From positions 62,001-126,000 of the forward strand of contig CAWDLI010000004.1 of the NCBI GenBank assembly GCA_963803245.1: 64,000 nt of DNA. Reading direction: 5' to 3'. Positions within the stretch are counted from its first letter, which is position 1; the number at the start of each line of letters is the position of its first letter. Below are positions 7,995 through 14,851 of this stretch, in pieces. Position numbers and translations under genes: made by a program. The DNA is from JACVRW01 sp963803245 (lineage in GTDB: Bacteria; Actinomycetota; Thermoleophilia; Solirubrobacterales; Thermoleophilaceae). The notes beneath the pieces are model-generated. The model saw only the letters and a program-made list of their open reading frames with translations, ran no database searches and was not told where the DNA came from.

Positions 7995-8561
7995 CTACGG
8001 GCCGGGCTCCGCGGTGGCCTCGATCCGCACCGCGTTTCCGGCCCCGGTGGCCGATTTGCCCACCAGCGCCGCGCCGGGCCGCAGGCCGTCGAACCTGTGG
8101 GAGACGGACGGCAGCTCCGAGCGGACGGCGAGCGTCCGGCGCCCGAATCGCAGCACGTACGGGCCGCCGTCGTCGGAGCGCAGCTCCACCCGGATAGAGA
8201 TGAACGCCGGCACCCGGACCACGCGCGGGGTGATCCGGCCGCCACGCCCCGTCAGCAGCGCCAGCGACTCCGCCGGCACCTCGTCGCCGGCGCCGCCCGT
8301 CTGCGTCTCGGGCGAGGTGGCGGGGGCCGTCGCACCCGGCTCCGGCTCCGGCTGGACGGTGGTCGGCGAGCCGTCTGTGGCATCCGTGTTGCTCGCCGGC
8401 TCGGTCGCGGTGGGCGTGGTCGCGGCCGGCGGCGTGGCGCCGTCCTCGTCATCACCGCCGCAACCCGCCACGGCCAGAGCCGCCACTGCGACGCATATGG
8501 CGCAGCCACGCCGGATCGGGTTTACGGTGATAACGCGGTATGTCAGGGCGACCATGGACAC
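7995..8561 (-). CDS. lipoprotein with Thr/Pro-rich linker
   Basis: 188 residues. The N-terminal hydrophobic segment ends in the lipobox LAVAGC, so the mature protein should be lipid-anchored at the outer face of the membrane. About 65 residues of Thr/Pro/Glu-rich linker follow. The C-terminal domain of roughly 90 residues (AFISIRVELRSDDGGPYVLRF onward) is rich in beta-strand pattern and resembles cupredoxin-like or Ig-like folds, but without clear metal ligands. The function is unknown. The 5' end overlaps that of the divergent small gene at 8540, so one of the two starts is probably further in. A dispersed palindromic repeat follows its stop. Confidence 0.7.
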   Translation of the reverse strand: MSMVALTYRVITVNPIRRGCAICVAVAALAVAGCGGDDEDGATPPAATTPTATEPASNTDATDGSPTTVQPEPEPGATAPATSPETQTGGAGDEVPAESLALLTGRGGRITPRVVRVPAFISIRVELRSDDGGPYVLRFGRRTLAVRSELPSVSHRFDGLRPGAALVGKSATGAGNAVRIEATAEPGP

Positions 8562-8737
8562 ACGGTAATCGCCTCATCGGGCTCGACCCGGACCGCCGGC
8601 GCGTGTGGATCGCGGGACAGCGGGTTCACCACGGCGCCACCGGCGCCTTCCTCGCACTCCTCGGCACCGTGCTGATGGCCCACGACCGCAAGGACTACCC
8701 GATGTGGTTCCGGCGCGGGGCGGGCGGCCAGCCCTAG
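8540..8737 (+). CDS. small conserved-looking protein (65 aa)
   Basis: 65 residues. The middle (GLDPDRRRVWIAGQRVHHG) is followed by a hydrophobic segment (ATGAFLALLGTVLMAHD) and a basic-aromatic tail. The frame looks coding: it is balanced and has no low-complexity bias. It is divergent from the lipoprotein gene, overlapping its 5' end by 22 bp, and it overlaps the end of the metal-dependent hydrolase gene by 4 bp. I do not recognise a named family. One weak membrane segment is possible. The ATG at 8540 is the only good start before the conserved-looking core. Confidence 0.5.
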   Translation: MSGRPWTHGNRLIGLDPDRRRVWIAGQRVHHGATGAFLALLGTVLMAHDRKDYPMWFRRGAGGQP

Positions 8738-9417
8738 ACGCTGTAGGTGCCGCCCGGCTCGAGCACCTCCACGGTGCTCTTCCCGCCGGTGCGCGACTCC
8801 ACGTCCGCCTTGAACGCCTGGGCGTCGGTCTCGATCGGCGGGAACGTGTCGTAGTGGCACGGAATGACGGTGCTCGCTCCCACGACCTCGGCCGCGATCG
8901 CGGCCTCGTGGCGGTCCATCGTGAAGTGCCCGCCGATGCACACGAGCGCAAGGTCCACCGGGTCGCGGTCCGGGACCAGCTTCAGGTCCGAGAACAGGCA
9001 GGTGTCGCCGAGGTGGTAGACGATCTTGCCGCCGAGGCTGATCACGAGCCCGGCCGGCGTGTTCGCCGTGCCCTTGGGTGTCGTGGAGGTGTGCCAGGCG
9101 GGCACGAGCCGCACCCAGCCGCCGTCGAACTCCACGGTGCCGCCCAGGTTCGGGTTCGCCACGTTCTCGACGCCCTCCTCCTCGAGCTCACCCGCGATCT
9201 CGACGATCGCGACCGTCTGAGCGCCGGTGCGCTTGGCGATGTCCACCACGTCGCCGTAGTGGTCCGCGTGGCCGTGGGTCAGGAAGATGTGCGTGGGGTC
9301 GAGCTCTGACGCCTGCACGGCCGCCTTCGGGTTGCCGGTGAGGAAGGGGTCCACCAGCACGCGCGTGTCACCGTCGGCCAGCTCGAAGCAGGCATGTCCC
9401 AGGAAGCGGATGTCCAC
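8734..9417 (-). CDS. metal-dependent hydrolase, beta-lactamase fold (UPF0173 type)
   Basis: 227 residues, a compact metallo-beta-lactamase fold protein. The metal motif LTHGHADHYGD (HxHxDH) is present, with further ligands in VPAWHT and LGDTCLFSDL and a C-terminal His in PCHYDTFPP. The start MDIRFLGHACFEL matches the UPF0173 group of metal-dependent hydrolases, whose substrates are not established. It is a cytoplasmic protein with no signal peptide. It is 2 bp downstream of the 109-residue hypothetical protein and so probably in one transcript with it and the pseudo-rhomboid gene. Confidence 0.88.
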   Translation of the reverse strand: MDIRFLGHACFELADGDTRVLVDPFLTGNPKAAVQASELDPTHIFLTHGHADHYGDVVDIAKRTGAQTVAIVEIAGELEEEGVENVANPNLGGTVEFDGGWVRLVPAWHTSTTPKGTANTPAGLVISLGGKIVYHLGDTCLFSDLKLVPDRDPVDLALVCIGGHFTMDRHEAAIAAEVVGASTVIPCHYDTFPPIETDAQAFKADVESRTGGKSTVEVLEPGGTYSV

Positions 9418-9419
9418 GT

Positions 9420-9749
9420 TCAGTCTCCTCGTTCGTTTTTGGTCTCTGCACCCTCCAGCTCACGGGCGAGCTCCCAGCCCACCGCCACGCCGATCAGCAT
9501 GCCCATGCGGGTCTCCTCGGCCAGGAGCGTCTGAATCAGGTTGGCCCGCTCGGCGGGGTCGGGCTCGGCGAGCGCCTGGCGGAGCTGCGACTCGTGCGCC
9601 TCCCCGAACCAACCGCCCTCGTTGAGCGCTTGCACGAGGATGCGCTGCAGCTGAGGCGCGATCGCCGAGACTCGACGCTCGGCGCCCGCGAAGCGCTCGG
9701 GGTCCGAGAGCGCGCGAACGGCGGCGTCCACCTGCTCGTCCGTGAACAC
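9420..9749 (-). CDS. hypothetical protein (109 aa), helical
   Basis: 109 residues from the GTG at 9747-9749 (V/M-FTDEQVDAAVRAL). Longer frames add unrelated residues. The sequence is helical and acidic at both ends, with a C-terminal part EETRMGMLIGVAVGWELARELEG that could be a short amphipathic or membrane-touching helix. No known domain recognised. It sits between the pseudo-rhomboid gene (10 bp upstream) and the metal-dependent hydrolase gene (2 bp downstream), all in one direction, so it is likely part of that operon. Confidence 0.6.
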   Translation of the reverse strand: MFTDEQVDAAVRALSDPERFAGAERRVSAIAPQLQRILVQALNEGGWFGEAHESQLRQALAEPDPAERANLIQTLLAEETRMGMLIGVAVGWELARELEGAETKNERGD

Positions 9750-9759
9750 GGCGGGGATA

Positions 9760-10545
9760 CTAGAACGCGCTCTTGCGCGTGAAGAGAGGCAGTGCCAGGC
9801 CGAGCACGGCACCGGTCAGGGCACCGCCGAGCGCGGCCGCCACATTCGCCTCGATCACGGCGAACGACAGCAGCACCAGCACGGCCGCGGCCACGTAGAC
9901 GCCGATCAGGTCGTTGCCGCGCTCGTCACCGCGGCGGGCGGCGAGACGATCGTCCACGAGCCAGGCGAAGAGCAGGCCCAGCGCAGCCCCGTTCGCCCCG
10001 AGCACCGGGTAGACGATCCGGTCGTCGAGCAGTGGCGGTGCGCCGAGCGCGACCGCGAGCCCCGCACCCGCCGCTCCCGCCAGCAGGAAGATGAGCACGA
10101 CCGGCACCGGCCCGAAGCGGCGCTCGAGCAGCGTTCCGAAGATCCCCACTCCCAGCAGAGCGGCGAACTGGTAGCCGAGGCTGTCGTGCACGAACGGCGT
10201 GGTGAAGAAGCGCCACACGTCGTCGTTCACCGGCACCACGACTCCGCCGAGGTCGCCGAGGAAGACCTCGCCGCTGGCCCAGACCACCGAGATCACGAGC
10301 GACACGGCGATCAGCGCCATCGTGGCGTACGGGCGGGCGTCGGGGGCGATGCCCACGATCTCCTCTGCGCGCAGTCGCGGGAGCCTCGCCCGTGCGCGGC
10401 GCTTGGGCTCGGCCTCGCCTCCGGAGCGATCGATCTTCGGAGCGCGCTTGCGCACGCGCTGCCCGCAGTAGGGACACTCGGTCACGTACGGGCTGACCTC
10501 GGACCCGCAGTTCTTGCACACGACGAAGAGGTCCGGCTGAGACAC
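9760..10545 (-). CDS. zinc-ribbon rhomboid-like membrane protein lacking catalytic residues
   Basis: 261 residues from a GTG at 10543-10545. The N-terminus carries a zinc ribbon with two CxxC pairs (CKNCGSE and CPYCGQR), then a basic linker and six hydrophobic segments in the rhomboid pattern. The usual catalytic serine motif G-x-S-G is replaced by G-A-N-G (VLGANGAALG). The partner histidine in the last helix is absent (AALGGALTG where HLGG is usual), and the conserved His/Asn stretch of helix 2 is also changed. This is therefore a rhomboid fold without protease activity, like the iRhom and derlin pseudoproteases. It may act in membrane-protein binding or quality control. A longer ATG-started frame reaches 10593. 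Confidence 0.75.
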   Translation of the reverse strand: MSQPDLFVVCKNCGSEVSPYVTECPYCGQRVRKRAPKIDRSGGEAEPKRRARARLPRLRAEEIVGIAPDARPYATMALIAVSLVISVVWASGEVFLGDLGGVVVPVNDDVWRFFTTPFVHDSLGYQFAALLGVGIFGTLLERRFGPVPVVLIFLLAGAAGAGLAVALGAPPLLDDRIVYPVLGANGAALGLLFAWLVDDRLAARRGDERGNDLIGVYVAAAVLVLLSFAVIEANVAAALGGALTGAVLGLALPLFTRKSAF

Positions 10546-10582
10546 TTCCAGGGAGGGTACCCGCCCCGGGAGGGCTACTCCG

Positions 10583-10616
10583 CCGGTGCGCATCCGGCCG
10601 AGCCGGATGCTTCCGC
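10583..10616 (-). repeat. dispersed palindromic element, copy C
   Basis: Stem GCATCCGGC/GCCGGATGC with loop CGA: both arms are changed together relative to the common version. It starts 1 bp after the stop of the glutamate-cysteine ligase-like gene and is read GCGGAAGC in the gene's direction, the less common orientation. Confidence 0.88.
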
Positions 10617-10617
10617 A

Positions 10618-11754
10618 CTACTCCGTCGGTATGTCGGCCTCTTCGGGCACGGTGGCGGCCACGATCTCGCTCACCACCTCGCGCAGGTCGTGGTTGGCCT
10701 CGTAGACGACCGCCTGGCGCGACGCTCCGTTGCCGTTCTCGACGATGTCCTCGATGCACTCGATGTCCTCCGTCGAGCCGAGCTCCTCGGCGTGTGGAGC
10801 GAGTCGCTCGAGCAGCCGCCGTGCAAGCTCGGGCACCGGGACCCTGCCGATGTCGGGCAGGTCCACCAGCGAGCCGCCGAGCCCGTGCCGCGCCGCGAGC
10901 CACTTGTTCTCGTCGAGCATCTCGTACGGGTACCGCGAGAGCTCGTTCCCCGCTTCGTAGTGCTCGGCCAGCTCCTTCACCATGGCCTGGACGAGGGCCG
11001 CCAGCGCGATCGTGTGCTCCACGCGCGTCTGCGAGTCCATCACCCTCACCTCGACGGTGCCGAAGTTGGGGTGCGGGCGCACGTCGTACCAGAGGTAGGT
11101 GTAGTCGCGGATCACACGGCTGCCGGTCATGAAGTCGATCCGGGCCGTCCAGTCCGCGAAGTCGTCGTAGCGCGGCGGGATGCCCACGCGCGGGAACGCC
11201 CGGAAGATCGGCGTGCGCGTGGAGTCGAGGCCCGTCTGGTCGCCGCGCCAGAAGGGCGAGTTCGCCGAGAGCGCGAGCAGCAGCGGGAGGTGCACGCGCA
11301 TGCCGTTGGTCACGTGGATCGCCTTGTCCGGATCGTCGAGCCCCACGTGAACGTGGATGCCGAAGATGATCTCCTGGCGCGCGACGAACTGGAGGCCCGC
11401 GATCAGGTCGCGATAGCGCGGTCGCGACACGATGCGCTGGTCCTCCCACAGCGCGAACGGATGAGTGCCGGCCGAGCCGATGCGGAGGCCGCGCTGCGTG
11501 GCAACCTGCTGCACGGTCCGGCGCAACGCCCTCAGCTGGTCTCCGACCTCGCGGGTGTTGCGGCACGGGGTCGTGGCGATCTCGCAGACCGACTCCATCA
11601 GCTCCGGCTTGACCTCGCCCTGGGTCCCGGCTTCGCGGAGGTCGGCGAGCAGGCCCTCGATCGAATTGGACAGATCGAGGGTCTCCGCATCGACGATCAT
11701 GAGCTCCTCCTCCACGCCGAGCGTGTAGGAGGGGCCGGAGAAGCGATGCTCCAC
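10618..11754 (-). CDS. glutamate-cysteine ligase family protein (YbdK/GCS2 type)
   Basis: 378 residues of the carboxylate-amine ligase (GCS2) family. The start SYTLGVEEELMIVD gives the conserved VEEE motif, followed by ELMESVCEIATTPC and FGIHVHVGLDD, with NSPFWRG later; these form the ATP and glutamate sites. Such enzymes join glutamate to cysteine (mycothiol-era actinobacteria use relatives in ergothioneine synthesis), but the YbdK type has only weak activity and its true role is unclear. It is cytoplasmic. It is divergent from the DUF2090 gene at 11816, with about 60 bp between starts. No glutathione synthetase or egt gene is nearby. Confidence 0.87.
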   Translation of the reverse strand: MEHRFSGPSYTLGVEEELMIVDAETLDLSNSIEGLLADLREAGTQGEVKPELMESVCEIATTPCRNTREVGDQLRALRRTVQQVATQRGLRIGSAGTHPFALWEDQRIVSRPRYRDLIAGLQFVARQEIIFGIHVHVGLDDPDKAIHVTNGMRVHLPLLLALSANSPFWRGDQTGLDSTRTPIFRAFPRVGIPPRYDDFADWTARIDFMTGSRVIRDYTYLWYDVRPHPNFGTVEVRVMDSQTRVEHTIALAALVQAMVKELAEHYEAGNELSRYPYEMLDENKWLAARHGLGGSLVDLPDIGRVPVPELARRLLERLAPHAEELGSTEDIECIEDIVENGNGASRQAVVYEANHDLREVVSEIVAATVPEEADIPTE

Positions 11755-11815
11755 GCGGGCATCGTAGCCAGCAGGCCCCGGGTATAACGTCGCAACGACC
11801 TATAGGGGGAGCCAG

Positions 11816-12748
11816 ATGGCACTCGGCTACGACGGCAAGCTGTACATCCTCGCCTTCGACCACCGCGGGTCCTTCCAGACGAAGCTGTTCGGTATCGAGG
11901 GTGACCCGACGGCGGAGGAGACCGCGCGGATCGCCGACGCAAAGCATCTGATCTTCGAGGGTCTGCTGCGCGCTTCCGGGCAGGGCGCCGACCCTGCGGT
12001 CACCGGCTGCCTGGTGGACGAGCAGTTCGGTGCCCCCGGGCGGATCCCCCAGGAGGCCAAGGAGCACGGGCTGATCCTCGCGATGCCGGTCGAGAAGTCC
12101 GGGCAGGACGAGTTCGACTTCGAGTACGGGGATGCGTTCGGCGAGCACATCGAGCGCTTCGGCCCGGACCTGTCGAAGGTCCTCGTGAGGTACAACCCGG
12201 AGGGCGACCCGGGCATGAACGAGCGGCAGACGGCACGGCTCGAGCGTCTCTCCCGGTGGCTTCACGAGCACGACCGGAAGTTCCTCTTCGAGCTGCTCGT
12301 GCCGGCCGAGCCCTCACAGCTGGAGCAGGTGGGCGGGGACACCGACCGCTTCGACGCCGAGCTGCGCCCCGACCTGATGCGGCAAACGATCGAGACGCTC
12401 CAGGAGGCCGGCGTGGAGGCGGACATCTGGAAGATCGAGGGCATCGACACCCGGGAGGACTGCGAGCGCATCGCCAGGACCACCCGGCGCGGGGGCCGCG
12501 ACGGCGTCGTCTGCGTGGTGCTCGGCCGCGGCGCGAACGACGAGAAGGTCGAGCACTGGCTCCGCCAGGGCGCGCCCGTGGAGGGCTACGCCGGTTTCGC
12601 CATCGGTCGCACGATCTGGTGGGACGCGCTGAAGGGGCAACTCGCCGGGGAGCTCGAGCGCGACGAGGCCGCGCGGCGGATCGCCGACAAGTACCTGCAT
12701 TTCGTCCGCGTGTACGAGGATGCGGCCGGCGAGGCGACAGCCGCGTAG
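11816..12748 (+). CDS. DUF2090 aldolase-like protein (IolC C-terminal type)
   Basis: 310 residues. The start ALGYDGKLYILAFDHRGSF is typical of DUF2090, a TIM-barrel domain related to class I aldolases and found fused to the inositol-pathway kinase IolC. Other fitting points are KFLFELLVPAEPSQ, DIWKIEGID (possible Schiff-base lysine) and GYAGFAIGRTIWWD. It stands alone here, with no kinase half and no inositol genes nearby, so the substrate is open. AGGGGGAG seven bases before the ATG is a strong ribosome-binding site. It is followed 13 bp later by a small membrane-protein gene. Confidence 0.8.
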   Translation: MALGYDGKLYILAFDHRGSFQTKLFGIEGDPTAEETARIADAKHLIFEGLLRASGQGADPAVTGCLVDEQFGAPGRIPQEAKEHGLILAMPVEKSGQDEFDFEYGDAFGEHIERFGPDLSKVLVRYNPEGDPGMNERQTARLERLSRWLHEHDRKFLFELLVPAEPSQLEQVGGDTDRFDAELRPDLMRQTIETLQEAGVEADIWKIEGIDTREDCERIARTTRRGGRDGVVCVVLGRGANDEKVEHWLRQGAPVEGYAGFAIGRTIWWDALKGQLAGELERDEAARRIADKYLHFVRVYEDAAGEATAA

Positions 12749-12761
12749 TAGCCTTCCGCCC

Positions 12762-13001
12762 ATGCGGATGCGGCAATCCCTCGCGCAGTTCGAGCGCGCC
12801 TTCCTCGAGGAGGCCGAGGAGTCCGTCGTACGCCGCGAGCGGCTTCGGAAGACGGCCGCTCAGCGCTCGCGGGTGCGCCGTGTGGAGCGCAGCCGCAAGG
12901 CCGGGAAGTTCCGCTTCCTGATGCTCTCGCTGTCGCTCGTGGCCACGGCTGTGCTGGTCACGATCGCGATGTTCGAGACGCTCGCGCGGATCGCCGGCTA
13001 G
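12762..13001 (+). CDS. small coiled-coil membrane protein (79 aa)
   Basis: 79 residues from the ATG at 12762 (MRMRQSLAQFERAF). A charged helical region of about 50 residues, rich in Glu/Arg and probably coiled-coil, is followed by one membrane helix (about 54-76, LMLSLSLVATAVLVTIAMF) and a very short tail. The charge pattern puts the long N-terminal part in the cytoplasm. No named family recognised. It follows the DUF2090 gene by 13 bp in the same direction and ends 9 bp from the convergent csrA gene. Confidence 0.65.
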   Translation: MRMRQSLAQFERAFLEEAEESVVRRERLRKTAAQRSRVRRVERSRKAGKFRFLMLSLSLVATAVLVTIAMFETLARIAG

Positions 13002-13010
13002 TCGCGGCGG

Positions 13011-13253
13011 CTAGGCGCTGCCGGCGTCGGACGGAGAGCTCAGCTGGCCGAGCGCCTCGTCCACCTGCTTGCGATCCTCGGCGGGGTCGCGACCCTGCTG
13101 GATCTCGACGTACACCTCTTTGCGGAAGACCGGTACGGAACGCGGCGCCTCGATCCCGATTCTCACTTTTTCACCCATGATCGCGAGCACCGAGATCTCG
13201 ATGTCGTCGCCAACCATGATGCTCTGATTTGACTTACGCGTGAGAACGAGCAC
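13011..13253 (-). CDS. csrA: CsrA carbon storage regulator
   Basis: 80 residues from the GTG at 13251-13253. The core MLVLTRKSNQSIMVGDDIEI, then VRIGIEAP and FRKEVYVEI, is textbook CsrA: an RNA-binding dimer that blocks or exposes ribosome-binding sites at GGA motifs. The C-terminal extension of about 25 residues is longer than in E. coli (61 residues) and acidic. A GGGAGG upstream of the GTG supports this start over the ATG at 13307, which would add 18 unrelated residues. CsrA is uncommon in actinobacteria and usually lies beside fliW and flagellar genes. Neither is present here. Confidence 0.92.
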   Translation of the reverse strand: MLVLTRKSNQSIMVGDDIEISVLAIMGEKVRIGIEAPRSVPVFRKEVYVEIQQGRDPAEDRKQVDEALGQLSSPSDAGSA

Positions 13254-13386
13254 GCCGTGCTGCCTCCCCTGCCTGGTGAAGGACGGATACGTCACTAAAG
13301 CAGGCATTCACTACCGGCGCAAGCGAGTATGGCCAGGTCCTATACGCCGGGGAGGCAGCAACCCATCTTGGTAGTCTCCGGCCCCC

Positions 13387-13959
13387 TTGGCGCGACGATC
13401 CTTGAAGCCGCAGCTGAATCAGATCCGCACGTGGGTGCGGCAGGGCCGGACCGACGCGTGGATCGCGCACCAGCTGGACGTGTCCGTGGGCGACATTCGC
13501 TCGTTCAAGCGCGACCACGATCTGGCACCGGAGACCTCCGACGCCGACGGCGAGAACGCCGTCGGGGCTGAGCTCGACGAGCCGGACCTGCGCGCCGAGG
13601 ACGACGCGCTCGTGGCCGCCGCGCTCGAGGCGGAGGCCGAGGAAGAGGACGAGGCCGAGGAGGAGACCGAGGCGGAGTCCGAGTCCGAGTCCGAAGAGGC
13701 CGACGATGACGACAACGGCGACAAGCCGCGCAAGCGCCGTCGCGGTCGTCGCGGCGGACGCGGCCGGCGCAAGCGCCCGGGCGCTCTCGAGGGAACCTTC
13801 GACCACGGCGACGAGGGCTACGGGCTCTGGCTCGACCCGGCCGTGCAGGACGACCCCGTGTACGCCGAGCATTGGGCCGGACACCGTCCGGTCACGGTGG
13901 TCGTGGAGCCCGAGCGGATCGTGATCACCCGCTCCGGCGACGACACCGGTACCGCTTAG
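13387..13959 (+). CDS. hypothetical protein with HTH-like N-terminus and acidic/basic low-complexity middle
   Basis: 190 residues starting at a TTG (13387). Residues 1-45 look like a helix-turn-helix (WIAHQLDVSVGDIRSFKRDH). The middle is strongly acidic (about 55-115, Glu/Asp/Ser runs), followed by a basic Arg/Gly stretch (about 118-138). A folded C-terminal part of about 50 residues (GYGLWLDPAVQDDPVYAEHW, then RPVTVVVEPERIVI) ends it. No named family recognised; the arrangement suggests a nucleic-acid-binding protein. It is divergent from csrA with 133 bp between, so both promoters lie there. The three tandem palindromic repeats begin 27 bp after its stop. Confidence 0.65.
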   Translation: MARRSLKPQLNQIRTWVRQGRTDAWIAHQLDVSVGDIRSFKRDHDLAPETSDADGENAVGAELDEPDLRAEDDALVAAALEAEAEEEDEAEEETEAESESESEEADDDDNGDKPRKRRRGRRGGRGRRKRPGALEGTFDHGDEGYGLWLDPAVQDDPVYAEHWAGHRPVTVVVEPERIVITRSGDDTGTA

Positions 13960-13985
13960 CGCGGAGTTGGAGGGTGCTAGCCTCT

Positions 13986-14117
13986 AGTTGCGGAAGCACC
14001 CGGCTGGCCGGGTGCGCACCGATGCCTTCAGTTGCGGAAGCACCCGGCTGGCCGGGTGCGCACCGATGCCTTCAGTTGCGGAAGCACCCGGCTGGCCGGG
14101 TGCGCACCGATGCCTTC
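13986..14117 (+). repeat. three tandem copies of the dispersed palindromic element (copies D1-D3)
   Basis: A 44-bp unit, starting AGTTGCGGAAGC and ending GCACCGATGCCTTC, is repeated three times without any difference at 13986-14029, 14030-14073 and 14074-14117. Each unit holds the stem GCACCCGGC/GCCGGGTGC. The array fills the space between two convergent genes and abuts the stop codon of the minus-strand gene at 14118. There is no unique spacer between units. Confidence 0.95.
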
Positions 14118-14444
14118 CTACGGCCTGGCGTGCGTCTCGCGGGCGCGGCCGCCGGCGAAGTCGGACGCCTCGCGGGCATACCGGCTGAAGGCGGCGTCCA
14201 CGACGGTCGCCGCGTCCGTGCCCGCGGCGTGACGGCGGGCGAGCCCGGTGGCCCAGTCGGTGTCCGCGCCGTAGAAGTCCACCAGCTCGCTCAGGACGAA
14301 CGACGACCCGAGCCGGCGGCGGAGCTCCTCCACCACGGCGTCGGCCGCGCGCTCGAGATCGAAGCGCGCGGGCTCACCCGTGTCGCGCACGCGTCGCTCA
14401 CCCTCGCGCCATTGGTACAGCGCATTCTCCTGCGAATAGCTCAC
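14118..14444 (-). CDS. hypothetical protein (108 aa)
   Basis: 108 residues, mostly helical and charged (SYSQENALYQWREGERRV at the start). It resembles actinobacterial proteins of unknown function that sit beside ftsB and eno, but I cannot name a domain. No signal peptide or membrane segment. It is the last gene of the minus-strand block ftsB-to-here, with an 11-bp gap, and its stop codon touches the triple repeat array. Confidence 0.6.
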   Translation of the reverse strand: MSYSQENALYQWREGERRVRDTGEPARFDLERAADAVVEELRRRLGSSFVLSELVDFYGADTDWATGLARRHAAGTDAATVVDAAFSRYAREASDFAGGRARETHARP

Positions 14445-14455
14445 AGCTTCCGAGG

Positions 14456-14770
14456 CTAGCGCGGCAGGCCCTGAACCACATACGGCCGCTCGCCCTGGCG
14501 GACCATCCCGAGCCGCCGCGCCTCGCGCTCGAGCGCTCCAGGGTCCCGGAGGGCGCGCACACGCTTGGTGAGCGCGTGGTTCTCAGCGGTCAGGGACCGC
14601 AGCTCCCGGGTCTGCTCCCCGGCCGTGCGCGACTGCTCCATCCAATGCCGAGCGGGTGACACGTAGAGGCCGACGATGGCCACGAGCGTCGCGAGCAGGG
14701 CGATCCGCCCCACCCGGTCCCAGCGAATCCCGGCGGACCGGCGCGGACGTGGTGCTCCTGCATAGGCCAT
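14456..14770 (-). CDS. ftsB: FtsB/DivIC septum formation initiator family protein
   Basis: 104 residues. A short basic cytoplasmic N-terminus is followed by one membrane helix (about 22-41) and an extracytoplasmic coiled coil (RELRSLTAENHALTKRVRAL), ending in the typical ALEREARRLGMVRQGE motif. This is the FtsB/DivIC family that forms a complex with FtsL and FtsQ at the division septum. Its place next to eno is the usual actinobacterial arrangement. One palindromic repeat separates it from eno. Confidence 0.85.
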   Translation of the reverse strand: MAYAGAPRPRRSAGIRWDRVGRIALLATLVAIVGLYVSPARHWMEQSRTAGEQTRELRSLTAENHALTKRVRALRDPGALEREARRLGMVRQGERPYVVQGLPR

Positions 14771-14810
14771 TCGGGCACCCCTTCGGCGCCCAGGCGACCA
14801 GTCCTCCTTA

Positions 14811-14848
14811 GCGGAAGCACCCGGCTCGGCCGGGTGCGCACCGATGCC
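14811..14848 (+). repeat. dispersed palindromic element, copy E
   Basis: Stem GCACCCGGC/GCCGGGTGC with 3-base loop TCG. The flanking GGAAG and CTTCC also pair. It ends 3 bp from the eno stop codon. Confidence 0.9.
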
Positions 14849-14851
14849 TTC

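Noticed and set aside
9926..12271. Very long minus-strand open frame (781 codons)
   Set aside because: It crosses three well-supported genes in another frame and has Arg/Ala/Gly-rich nonsense composition. It is a high-GC artefact.
13986..14117. CRISPR-like array (three direct repeats)
   Set aside because: The 44-bp units abut each other with no unique spacer sequences, and the unit also occurs singly elsewhere. There are no cas genes.
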